Assembly (NCBI GenBank): GCA_000934455.1
Contig: KN882584.1
Span: forward strand, 91,585 to 112,803
Direction of reading: 5' to 3'
From: Apostichopus parvimensis
Lineage: Eukaryota; Echinodermata; Holothuroidea; Aspidochirotida; Stichopodidae
Length of the DNA: 21,219 bases
Numbering within the stretch: the stretch's first letter is position 1; every line of letters starts with the position of its first letter. The notes beneath the pieces were generated by a model. It was not told the DNA's origin, did not search any database, and worked only from the letters and a program-made list of their open reading frames with translations. Both the position numbers and the translations under genes were made by a program. Positions 1 through 9,450 of this stretch are shown here, piece after piece.

Positions 1-432
1 CAACACAATACCGTACCAGCAGTGTGTTATACGCTCGGGTGAACGGGTGTTGAATTAACAGGCCGTATACAGTGCATGCGTGAGGTGTATACACCATAAC
101 ACGTCAGCCTACGAACGCTATTAAAGAGAAGGTGTCGTAAGTACCACTATTGATAGCTCCATACACCAACTTCGTCATTTTTCAAGGTCACAACAGCGAA
201 GCAGTTTTCCGAAACCGATATGACTCATCCACTATATGATAGCTGATGACCAGGACTAGAAGAGGGTAACTTTTAGCATACTAAGCCTATTTTATGTTCC
301 CAGCCTGCCATGGATACAGGGGGAATGTTAAACCACCCCCCCCCCCCTTCAACCTCAGTTAATATGACAAGCTTGCGTGCACACCCAAGTGCAGACAATG
401 CACTAAATAACGGCTCATTGTTCTTTCTAGGC
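1..432. other. No gene seen; CpG-containing unique sequence
   Basis: The first 250 bases have more CpG than most of the window and include a perfect 12-bp palindrome, GGTGTATACACC (84-95). A 12-base poly-C run lies at 336-347. A minus-strand ORF here runs into the MITE and has no recognisable content. Confidence 0.6.
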
Positions 433-796
433 CAGGGGTGGGCAACCTTTTTCAATGAATGGGCCAGATATATGGGGTGAAAAATTGACTGGGCCGCACC
501 TAACCAACGACCTGCTGTTGATTTAAAACCTTCGATTCCGAGGACTTTCAAGCAATAGGTATGTGTACTTAATCTGTATTTACAAACACATAATGTCAAT
601 ACAGTACAGTTGATAATTAATGGGGATAATATGCCTGACAGCATCATTAGTGCCGAGAAATTCTAAGCAGCTAGCTCGTTTTTTGTGATGATGTAAAATA
701 GATTGATTTTTTTTCTTTTTCTTGAGACATCTCGGGCCGCACAAAAATCACTAGCGAGCCGCATGTGGCCCGCGGGCCGTAGGTTGCCCACCCCTG
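433..796. mobile_element. Non-autonomous hAT-type MITE
   Basis: The ends are inverted repeats: CAGGGGTGGGCAACCT on the left and AGGTTGCCCACCCCTG on the right, a perfect 16-bp match. The flanks are TTCTAGGC and TTCTAGGG, an 8-bp target duplication with one mismatch, the length made by hAT transposases. Inside are GGGCCGC motifs and, next to the right end, GGCCCGCGGGCC, which are familiar in hAT-derived MITEs. The 364 bp have no transposase, so it would need one in trans. The near-intact ends suggest moderate age. Confidence 0.85.
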
Positions 797-2283
797 TTCT
801 AGGGGAGGGGATGGGTAAACCCAGACCCGTAACATGCAGGGGAGTCGACTTCAACGACCTCAGAACCATACACTCTCCTTTTTAAGACCCTGGATTCTTC
901 CCTGCTTCCCAGCCCAGAGTGCCAGCTCTTGTTGCGTAATGTTAATGCCACATCAAATAATTTGTGACATGAGTTATATCACCTAAAATCTTCCTGACTT
1001 TCTTAATACCATCATTACTTCATTTAAGAGACTGTTCAACATTCAAGCATCAAACTGGGGTGATGATAACTGCTAACATATTCACATACATACAAATAAA
1101 GGTCACTTCAATATGTCAGTTAGAAGTTTTTGACAATGCTTAGTACGTGTTTAACAAGGTTTTCACCCCTTACCAACCCTCACCCAGTGGCTAACAGTAT
1201 GAACAGGGTGCACGTTTAACACTAACAAAAAGAAAAGAAATGTGAAATATGATTAACTTTCAAATAGGACACAAGTATGATAATTGCTTTTCTCTGTTTG
1301 CAAATTTAATTCGTTCTGACTTGACATTAACAAGTAACACTGAAACAATTAATAAACACAACAATATCATTATCCCCATATTTTTTTTTTGGCGTTTTTT
1401 TTTTATATCTCGTTAAGCACAACTTCTGCAAGTAAATGCAGTCTGTCACATCACAACCAAGTATTTTTTGTGTGTGCGTATAACCCAATTCTACTATAGG
1501 AAACTAGCAACGTTTTTTTTTTGGTTTGTACAAATTTATCTACAAATAAAGAAAGAGATAACAAAAAATGATGAAAACTGGGTAGACTTTATAACTGTTT
1601 CTTTAAAATTTTGGAATGAACCTTGTTTTACCAAAAAAAAAAAAAAACGAAATTGGTTGAAACATACTTTCAGGTTATTTGTAGTAAAAATCTGTCAAAA
1701 ATTCATAAAATTTTTCATTTCAGTTAGCTAAGAAAAACGATTACTAAAACTTCATGGAAACGCTCTTACTTTTCCTCCCTTTGATAAAAACTGCACAAGT
1801 ATAACTGTCACATTTAAAGAAGAAGATGAAGAAAAAAACTCACAACATTTTTTTTTTTATTATTTCAGTTTTAGAAATTAACAATATTGGGATGACATCA
1901 TAAAATGTTCTTACGTTAAGAATACTTAATAGGGGGTCACAAAACCCCAAAAATCACAGTTCGGTTATTATGACAGACTTATTTGTGAACAGCAACCCCC
2001 CCCCCCCCCCCTCCCTCCCAAATAGTTCCGTTTGAGAGACAACCTCGTCAAAAACTTTGTGTTAAATCTTCACAGTGCCTCTAGAACCGGAATCTTCTAA
2101 CTTTCTCTTTGTATTGCTTTTTTAAAGTTTTTTTTATTTCAAGTTCAAGGTAGAATGTTGTTGACAATGTTGCCACGGAAACCACCGTCATCATCATTAG
2201 ATTATGTTATGTGTTTAATAACACGTGCAAAAGCCATTACAGTTACAGCAAATTAACATTGTAATCAACCACATGTGGCTCGA

Positions 2284-2291
2284 TGACGTCA
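2284..2291. promoter_or_regulatory. Full palindromic CRE-like site TGACGTCA
   Basis: A perfect 8-bp CREB/ATF consensus site lies in otherwise featureless AT-rich DNA. No gene start is nearby, so function is doubtful. Confidence 0.2.
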
Positions 2292-3201
2292 TTTTTAGAC
2301 TTGATCAAGTCTTCCCTTTAAGTGACAAAAAAAAAAAAAAAAAAAAATTAAAAGAGTGATATCTCTAAAGTGGAATACAATTTTTTCTTTGCTATTTGAC
2401 GGAGTTGTTCAAGACAGTTATATCTATATTACATAAGGTACAACAAACTACGGTAGGGGTTTAGTGCCCTTTTAGGCTGTACAGAATTCTCTTCACACTA
2501 ACCATTATCAGCATAAGGACACTGTAATACATTGCGCTTTAGTTATTGGATATCAATCATGTACAACAATTAAAAAACGGCCATAACTGAAGAAGTCTAT
2601 AGCAAGGGGAAGGTATCGATTAGGGGGTAGCATACTACATTTCTTCAAATTTGTTCCCCAACAAAAAAGTCCCATCTTTTAAATCTATTTAATTTTCTCC
2701 AGAGGAGTTGGAAATTCAGTTTTGTTCGACTAACATCTTTCTTCAAGAAATTCAAAACTTGTGGTATTTCGAATTGCTACAAAACATTACTTCACTATCG
2801 TTTTCGCCAACAGGGGGGAAAAGTTGCCATTTAAACAATTACCTTCGTTGCATCTTAAAAACTAAAACATTAAAAAAAATTTAAAAAATATTACTCATCA
2901 ACTTTTCTCTTGAGCTGCATAAACCTATTCTACGGATGTTTACAACACAATGAACCTCAGTGCAGGCAATTAATACTTCCATATTTTTCAACAAATTAAA
3001 GTTGGTTCTCATGACAAACCATTTAATTACTGTTCTGTTAAAATGTGTCATATCAAGTCGTCTAGAAAAATACAAAGACAAAACAACAACTAACAAACAC
3101 GCATTCATAACATGTGAGAAGACAAAACTTTGACAAAGAAGCCCTTCGAAGTAACGGGATTACATTAAAATTATGAGACTATGGATTTATGGTATCATCA
3201 A

Positions 3202-3217
3202 AGGTCATTTGAGGTCA
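3202..3217 (+). promoter_or_regulatory. AGGTCA direct repeat with 4-bp spacer (DR4)
   Basis: AGGTCA-TTTG-AGGTCA matches the thyroid/LXR-type nuclear receptor half-site arrangement. It sits just upstream of a decayed repeat array and may be part of a repeat family and not a real response element. Confidence 0.22.
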
Positions 3218-3454
3218 TTTAAGTTTGAAGATGGTATATTCAAAACAATTCTGCCAATTTTTTCATGAATCAGATAAGCAAGCCTGTTTAAACAATTAAC
3301 TTAAACAGTTGGCTTTGAGGATGGTCCTCACTTAATGAAATCATCTTATTGCTTTGGGTGTTGTGCATTTGATGAAGAAATTTGAAAACTTTATACCTCT
3401 TCTAGCAAAACGTATTATGAATACCCTACCTACAGGTGGTAGTTATCACACATG

Positions 3455-4170
3455 AAGTAACATAAACATTGTGGTAACAGCTTTGAAACTTGCTGCAAAC
3501 ATTATTACAATGAGTTATTTGTAGTTAACACTGACTACAGTTACCCAGTGTGATGGTCACTGGGTTGGTACAAGAATCATTGTTGTAAGTAACAGCTTTA
3601 AAGCTTCCTGCAAGCATTATAGTTACTTATTATTGTAGTTCACACTGCCTACAGTTATGTAATGTGATTGTTTACTTGCTTACATCGTTGAAACAGTATG
3701 AAAGTTTAACGTCAGTATAATAACGTTTTGCAGTGAACACTTAACCTATTAAACAATGTAACTGTTGAGTGACTTCAAATCACTTGGTTAGTGCAAGAAA
3801 ATACACCGAAAGGGGTTAACGTTTATCCCTCCAGCGACAATCTTCACTTAACATGAGTTTCTGCATTTAACGCCTAACTTGTTAAACAGTTTATGCTTAC
3901 AGTAACACAGTGTGATTACATGTCACAAGTGATTACCTTTTCTTACTCATTGCAAAATTTGCACTTTTGAGTTTCTGCACATAACATTAACTTGTTAGAC
4001 AGTTTATGATTACAATAACGCAGTGTGATTACATGTCACTTGGTTGCTACAAGTGATTACCTTTTCTTACTCATTGCAAAATTTGCACTTTGAATGAGTT
4101 TCTGCACAGAACACTAACTTGTTAGACAGTTTACGATTACAGTAACGCAGTGTGATTACATGTCACTTTG
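3455..4170. repeat. Decayed tandem array of roughly 115-127-bp units
   Basis: GAGTTTCTGCA recurs at 3855, 3969 and 4096, followed each time by AACTTGTTA(G/A)ACAGTTTA and CAGTGTGATTACATGTCA. The left part holds older copies: GTAACAGCTTTRAA with CYTGCAARCATTAT occurs at about 3474 and 3589. The last three units are well conserved and the earlier ones degenerate. No coding capacity was seen. The period is close to that of the array at 15.1-15.9 kb. Confidence 0.75.
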
Positions 4171-6166
4171 TAAATACCTGTAGACTGATGTCATCGATAA
4201 ACAACAAAATTGACCAAAAGGCTTACAACATCAAAAGAGAACTTTTATCAATGGAATTGGGAGTCTCCTGCATATTCCATAAATATCAAGAACTATATTA
4301 TCATTCCCACCCTTTTCATTTACCAAGGCCAATAATTTGAGCTGGCTTTGCAAGCTACTTATCATGCATGTTCTTTCCATCAATCAAGGCTTTCAAGGAC
4401 ATCATTGGTCAAGCGCGCAAAACGATAACTTCCTCAATCATTTTGTTACCCTTGTAAGGAGGTCACTGTCCCAAAAATAGTGACCAATGAAATAGAGACA
4501 CAGAATAATAAACCTCACAGGGTCATCTACAGAATCGTCTTCTTTAAAATACAACAAGTCCTTCCAAACTAACTATTAAAGTTTACCATACTCGTTCTAG
4601 ACATCAAGTAAGGGCAAGCATAGAAATCTTGGGTCCCACACATTTGAAGCAACATCGTAAATACTCGTGTCGACTTCCCGCTGACCCTCCAAATGATTGT
4701 CGCTTCCCTACCCCCCCTACCCCCCCCCATTTCTTCTGATTTTTCCTAGCACATTTTATGATAAATATGATGACCTTGAAACATCTGCCATCATAATATA
4801 GCACCAAATAAAATACTTGATTTCAAGCTCACATCTTAACATAGCGGACAGGTTACGACGGAACTGAAAAAAAGTGCTCGTTACAGTGAAAAAAGAAAAG
4901 AAAACATGTTTCTCAGAGTTGCATGGATTGCTCAGTTTGATAATCCACAAGAGAAATACAACATTATACGAGTAATCCGTAGCCATATGCTGACATCACA
5001 ACGTCAACACATCGGAAGACCTATTGTAGTGACAACGTTATCAAGAGACTCTTATTAAACTTAACTTCAAAAACAAAACACACACCTACAAAATAAATCT
5101 GACGTCATCTCCATGGTTACGTAAGTTGCCAAGGAAGCCTGCTGTTTCGTAAATTTGACTACTTGAAGAGCTTTTGATCGTTTTATCCTTATTATTGACT
5201 GCTCCTTAGAAATTAAAACACCACTGTTTGGGATACGGTGAGGCACTCGAGGCACATCCATAATAGTCCAAATGGAAACATTACTGTTCGTTGTTCTTTT
5301 TTTTTCGAAGAATGGTATTTGTGAATAAAAAAGGGGCAATGGGCAGTGCGTAGCTCACATGTATAACAACGATCGTGAAATCTCTGAACAAAAGTTCGCA
5401 ATAATGGTTTAAAAAAAAAAACCTCCATTAGTCTTACTTTGTGTATAGTATTGTTTAGCAATAAATATATGCTATACATCTTTCCATTGGTATTGCAAGT
5501 TGCTATGGGATACTGGCTAAATTTTTCCATGGAAAAGCCGATCTTGACTTTGAGAGAGAGAGTTTGTGAGAAAAAAAAAGGGGGGGTAGTAATTAGTTTT
5601 GCGATATACACTCAAAGCCATCATTGCGACATCTGACAAGTTTAAACAAATATTCTTAACTGATTGTTGTTAACCGAGGGTTAAAAAAAGATAAATAAAT
5701 GTATGCGTTTTTGGGGAAATTAAGGTTTTGGTCACAACTCTGAATCCATTTTCAATCATTTCAGAGTCATGTGGCAAACGCATTAAAACAAAAAGAGAAA
5801 ACCAGTGAGAACCATCCTTCCAAAATTTGCTATATATTTGTTCCCTATTTCAAAGACTTTCAAATTCTAAAACATTCTAATTAGCGAGAGAAATGAAGTT
5901 TCAAACCAATTCAATCTAGCCCCCCCTATGGGGGGGATGGGGGAATACAGGAGGAAACAAAATACTGTAACATAGGTCAAGAAAAGAGTACTAAAATCCA
6001 TCTTTTATCTTTCAATATTAAAAAAAATTCTTTAAAATGTTAAATGTGTAGTGAGATTTTAAAACAGATTGTTTAATTGCAACATTTCATACTTTTTGGC
6101 ACCAAAAAAAAAAAAAAAAAATCCCATAATCTATCTGGCAAAGGTTTGTCATTTTATATATATTTT
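4171..6166. other. AT-rich non-coding DNA beyond the gene's 3' end
   Basis: The longest open frame here (132 codons, minus, 5213-5611) is low-complexity, crosses poly-T and poly-A runs and looks like noise. A perfect C7-TAT-G7 inverted repeat lies at 5920-5936. The interval may include distal 3' UTR if the polyadenylation site is further left than 6167. Confidence 0.55.
5100..5107. promoter_or_regulatory. Second palindromic CRE-like site TGACGTCA
   Basis: This is the same perfect 8-mer as at 2284-2291, lying about 1.3 kb beyond the gene's stop codon. Two perfect copies in a few kilobases of AT-rich DNA are slightly more than expected by chance. No associated transcript is seen. Confidence 0.2.
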
Positions 6167-6172
6167 TTTATT
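6167..6172 (-). promoter_or_regulatory. Candidate polyadenylation signal AATAAA
   Basis: The plus strand reads TTTATT here, so the minus strand carries AATAAA 275 bases beyond the stop codon. The interval 6173-6446 would then be the 3' UTR, containing a C-rich stretch and A/T homopolymers. Several other AT-rich hexamers exist further left, so the true site could be different and the UTR longer. Confidence 0.35.
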
Positions 6173-6446
6173 CATGTACAAAGAATGCTATCAAACTCTA
6201 TTTAAAAAAAAAATTAAAAAAAAAAAAAGGTATCAGCGTTCTGACATAGACACTGTCTGAAAGGAGGGTTAAAAACTTCTTGGGTAGGGGAGAATGGGGG
6301 TTAAACAAAAAAGGGGGGTGGGGGTAAGGGTAGGAATTCTCTCCTAATCCATTGGTATTGAACGAATCCTCCCACCTGGTTGTACATTCATCCTCTGCCT
6401 CTCTCCGCTGTCTCCGTGACAACGTACACTCTATGTACACAAATCC

Positions 6447-6670
6447 CTAGAAATTTCTTCTTTGCGCTGATGAACCTCTGTCTCTCTCCTTTATACCTGA
6501 CTGACGCTGATCTGGGATGACGCCTGGTCTTGCTGATGGCCGTCCACGCCATCCTGAGAACGGTGCACGGTGGGATCTCCTGAATTTATTGAATGATCCC
6601 CGGCTCGGGGTGCCACCACCTTGGTAGAATTGGCGTTGACTTCGCCGGTAGTACCGTTGGTAGGAGAAAT
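6447..6670 (-). CDS. Terminal coding exon I, basic R/Y/G/S-rich tail with stop
   Basis: The acceptor is a long pyrimidine run (CTTTTCCTTCTTGTTTCTTG) ending TAAAG, followed by ATTTCTCC. The main frame adds a split Asp, then FSYQRYYRRSQRQFYQGGG, a segment with SRGSFNKFRRSHRAPFSGW, then RGRPSARPG and a charged end finishing RRNF before TAG. Arg makes up roughly a fifth of the residues and Tyr/Phe/Gly are frequent. This is typical of low-complexity RNA-binding or condensate-forming tails. GC and CpG content is clearly above that of the surrounding intron and UTR. A second frame is also open from the acceptor to a TAA at 6493-6491 (see findings). Family not recognised; a Caprin-like or other RGG-tail protein is possible. 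Confidence 0.6.
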
Positions 6671-7171
6671 CTTTACGACAAGAAACAAGAAGGAAAAGCA
6701 AAAAAAAAATTGTCATGTTCCTTAAGAGAGCGTGGTCAAGACTGATGGATCCAGAGGAGTCCAACAAATTCAACAAAAGTTACCATCCTTAACGCAAATT
6801 GGCTTTGATATCGCGACAGCCTCCTGGTACCATTCTCCGATTAACCAAGGGAAAGACGAGATGTTGGCAGGCAATATCTTTTGTTGTTTTTTGTCCACCA
6901 AAATTTCATCGAGAATGATGAAAACTGTTTTAGTTGACACAAACATTGGCAATGACACCTAAAGTTATCACAATTCTTGGTTTACGAAATCTGCTGCTTT
7001 TGACTCGAAGAGGCTATAAATTTGAAGACAAATTATTGCACATTGCCCAATTTGCATATTACATAGCTACAGTTTTCACCAAACTACCAACAGGAAACTT
7101 TTTCCTGAGGGGTGTGTCTATGGTCCGACAACTGGGGTGAAAGGGGGGGAGGAAGGTGCTGCCATACCCAC
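6671..7171 (-). other. Intron between exons H and I
   Basis: This 501-bp intron is bounded by TTTTG/GTGGGT and TAAAG/ATTTC. Open frames on both strands inside it have no recognisable content. Confidence 0.5.
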
Positions 7172-7253
7172 CAAAATTTTTCGATTGTCCCTGCAAACTG
7201 GACGAATATGAATTGACCCGACCGACCTGGACGGCCCTGTTTTTTGCTGCAGC
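7172..7253 (-). CDS. Coding exon H, phase 0 to phase 1, weak acceptor
   Basis: A perfect TACTAAC branch-point motif lies at 7276-7270, just upstream of ATTGGAG, and the exon starts GCTGCAGCAAAA. The donor is AATTTTG followed by GTGGGT. Its 82 nt hold 27 codons plus one base, reading AAAKNRAVQVGRVNSYSSSL and then QGQSKNF. It is the only exon here that converts phase 0 to the phase 1 needed for the long Arg/Tyr-rich frame of the last exon, and this is the main reason for calling it. The pyrimidine tract before the acceptor is poor, so this exon is a candidate for regulated skipping. A second AG a few bases in (CTGCAG) would not preserve frame from exon G. Confidence 0.5.
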
Positions 7254-7333
7254 CTCCAATTGACGTTAGTATTTCATAATAATTACCACCGTAAAAATAT
7301 GGAAATTCTTTGAATTATAATTGGTATTCTTAC

Positions 7334-7389
7334 CTTTTGTGTAGAGGGATCTGTCAAGGACTGGCTAGTAACCTGTGCAGAGACTGGAT
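7334..7389 (-). CDS. Coding exon G, S/T/Q-rich, phase 1 to phase 0
   Basis: The acceptor is CTTGTTAACCCGTAG followed by ATCCAGTC. The donor is ACACAAAAG then GTAAGA, a strong site. Its 56 nt hold 18 codons, PVSAQVTSQSLTDPSTQK, continuing the Ser/Thr/Gln/Pro linker. The two other frames hit stops, so the start phase is fixed at phase 1 and matches exon F. It ends on a full codon, so it breaks the symmetric 1-1 pattern and feeds a phase-0 acceptor. Only an 80-nt intron separates it from exon H. This is where the repeated linker series ends and the unique C-terminal part begins. Confidence 0.6.
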
Positions 7390-8498
7390 CTACGGGTTAA
7401 CAAGAAAAAAGAGACATCAAATGATGGAATAACCATGCACAATACAGCTGAACCAGAAGCAATCCATGGTCACTGCACAATCTCTCTCTCGATGTAGTTC
7501 CAGTGGTTCCCCAACCCAGGGGTATGTGATTCCCCTCCTGCATAATAAGACCAAGAATTTGGGAGAGGGTTGGGGGGGGTGAGAGGGGTTATGGCGCTGT
7601 TGCTGTATACTGATTTGAAGTTTATACATTTTTTTGACCACAAAGTGAGAGACTGTGAAAACAAAGTGAAAAGTGTGTAAATTGAACTCTATATACCGAA
7701 GCAAACAAATCGTGTGTTATAGCTGTGCAACGATACCAAAATGTTTGGTTTTTATTTCAAACCTTCAAGCGATATAAGACAAAATAAATCATACGAATAG
7801 GCTCATGGTCTGGTGGTGCTTAGCTTCAGATATGGTTCATAATTCACGGCACTGTACTTTGATTAAGTGTGCTAAAGCTTGGAAAACAGTTTAACGATAG
7901 AATCAGGAAAAAATAAGTTCAATTCCATAATTTTGTACACATCTGACATTTTCATTACCAATCGTTTCAAGTTTGGTATAAAGTGTCTATGAAGACACCA
8001 AACCGGAAGGCACAAATGGTTTTTCCTTCATCAAAATGGGCTTTTGTAACTATTTCATGGTCGATTATATCATGGGATATCGTCAATCTTTGAACGGTTA
8101 GCCAGGTCAATACTTGCAAACAACAAAAACAGTATTGATAGCTATCAACAGGTGTACCAGGCAAAGCTTTGGAAAAGTCATTTAACTTTTAAAGACATGA
8201 GAAGATGTGAAACCTAGATACTACTTTTGTCCAGCTGTTAAAGGCTACTGTTATGCTGTTGGCTGTTATTTCAAGAGAAATATATATTTCTGCTTATACC
8301 AGATTCATTTCAAAACACTTGCACAACCAGAGGTGAAGAGGAGGCTTCCGGTCAAGGGCTTTCAAAGCAATGTCTGACCCAAGGGACATTTACCGTACAG
8401 CCCCCCCTTGAAATCTTTATAAAGTCGTAGTACCCTCCTGAGCATATGATATTACAGTGTTCCTTACATCATATTTGCCTAGGCCCTCTCAATCGACC
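7390..8498 (-). other. Large intron, right of exon G: no further feature
   Basis: G-rich tracts at about 7560-7590 and ordinary AT-rich sequence. A 95-codon minus ORF (7417-7704) has no splice context or recognisable content. Confidence 0.55.
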
Positions 8499-8850
8499 CA
8501 GGGTTGGAAAACCTTTGCTGAGTTTCCTACAAATGTTTTGTTAGTATTAAACAAAAAAATGCCTGTTATTTAATTGCGTAGTGGAAAACCGAGCACATCT
8601 GATACATAAAGGTTGGTATGGCCTATTTCACATTGACAAGAAAGTATAAACACTCTGCTGTTTTAACTTTTATTATATACCATTTTTGTGTCATACGGTC
8701 TATTTGTGATTTTTTACATTTTTTTCCCGTTTATTCAATATAATTTTGAAATCTCTTTAATTTCTATATTGTTTCTCATGTGAGCTACATTTTCCCACCA
8801 GGTAATTTCAACACCTGGTTTCAGATGGTGAGCAAGGTTTTCCAACCCTG
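8499..8850. mobile_element. Second hAT-like MITE inside the large intron
   Basis: Left end CAGGGTTGGAAAACCTTTGC and right end GAGCAAGGTTTTCCAACCCTG are inverted repeats of about 21 bp with one indel. The 352-bp interior is AT-rich with no coding capacity. The 5'-CAGGG start is typical of hAT elements. The expected 8-bp target duplication is not clean (AATCGACC versus CTCAAACC), so the insertion is old or the ends are slightly misplaced. It belongs to a different family from the element at 433-796: the termini are similar in style but not in sequence. Confidence 0.7.
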
Positions 8851-9045
8851 CTCAAACCATTGCACATCCACTCCCACCCTCCTCGCCCCCCCCAAACCAC
8901 CTCTCACCACTTTGTACGCACTCATCCCAACCACTACAGTATATATAGAATAATTCCATTTGTCAAGTACTGTTCACTGTTGGCGAGTCATTTTTAGCCA
9001 CGGTCGCCAAACAGCGAGTACTTTTAAAAATATTTGTCGAGGCCT

Positions 9046-9300
9046 GAAAACCTTCAAAACATGATTTCTCATGGTAGAAATCATGGACACTTTTCATACA
9101 TGGTATGTGGATTTGCCATATTGAGTACAACAATCCTATTGCTTGTGAGGTCAAATCTCCTATAGGTCACCAGAGGTCAAACTCTGAAAAACCTTTTACA
9201 TGATATCTAACGATGGAAATCGTGGATACCTCTAATACTTGGTGTGTGATCTCATAACATTGAGTACAATACCCCTATTGTTTTTGGTGGAGGTGTGTGT
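9046..9300. repeat. Two-copy direct repeat, about 139 bp, each with an inverted repeat
   Basis: The block CTGAAAACCTTCAAAACATGAT...ATTGAGTACAACAATCCTATTG at 9046 recurs at about 9185 as CTGAAAAACCTTTTACATGAT...ATTGAGTACAATACCCCTATTG. The first copy contains a perfect 10-bp inverted repeat, CATGATTTCT (9060-9069) and AGAAATCATG (9076-9085). The second copy has a decayed version. AGGTCA motifs lie between the copies. Confidence 0.7.
9164..9179 (+). promoter_or_regulatory. Second DR4 of AGGTCA, with a third half-site upstream
   Basis: AGGTCA-CCAG-AGGTCA has the same spacing as at 3202-3217. A further AGGTCA lies at 9148-9153. All three lie at the junction between two copies of the 139-bp repeat. 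Confidence 0.22.
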
Positions 9301-9319
9301 AGCCACATTAGTAGACTGA

Positions 9320-9450
9320 CCTGTGTTATCATGCCATATAGTGTTATTGTAACAGCTAGTTCTGGTTATACTAACAAGCAGAAGTCTAGTGCATTGAAGT
9401 CATCGAAACCTCAATGCATTTTGGATTCTGGTGCAAGTACAGTTCACTGA
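9320..9450 (+). pseudogene. Possible Ty1/copia-type protease remnant
   Basis: An open frame reads through a Lys/Ser-rich stretch into CILDSGASTVH and then a TGA at 9448-9450. The pattern hydrophobic-DSGAS followed by H is the catalytic signature of copia-type retrotransposon aspartic proteases. No gag zinc knuckle, integrase, reverse transcriptase or LTR is visible nearby, so at most a short relic survives. Chance is a real alternative for a motif this short. Confidence 0.3.

Larger units (their letters stand above)
797..3454. other. AT-rich non-coding DNA
   Basis: There are long poly-T and poly-A tracts and a 16-base poly-C run (1996-2011). No splice-bounded coding segment, RNA gene or terminal-repeat element was found. 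Confidence 0.6.

Noticed and set aside
273-647. 124-codon minus-strand open frame
   Set aside because: It overlaps the hAT MITE and a poly-C run, and has no recognisable content.
5213-5611. 132-codon minus-strand open frame, the longest in the window
   Set aside because: Low-complexity and crosses homopolymer runs, with no recognisable motif and no coding-like composition. Frames of this size are expected by chance in 21 kb.
6732-7140. Plus-strand frames between exons H and I
   Set aside because: They lie within the intron of the supported gene and have no recognisable content.
7785-7815. 24-nt micro-exon in phase 1-1
   Set aside because: Too short to separate from chance; the acceptor lacks a pyrimidine tract.
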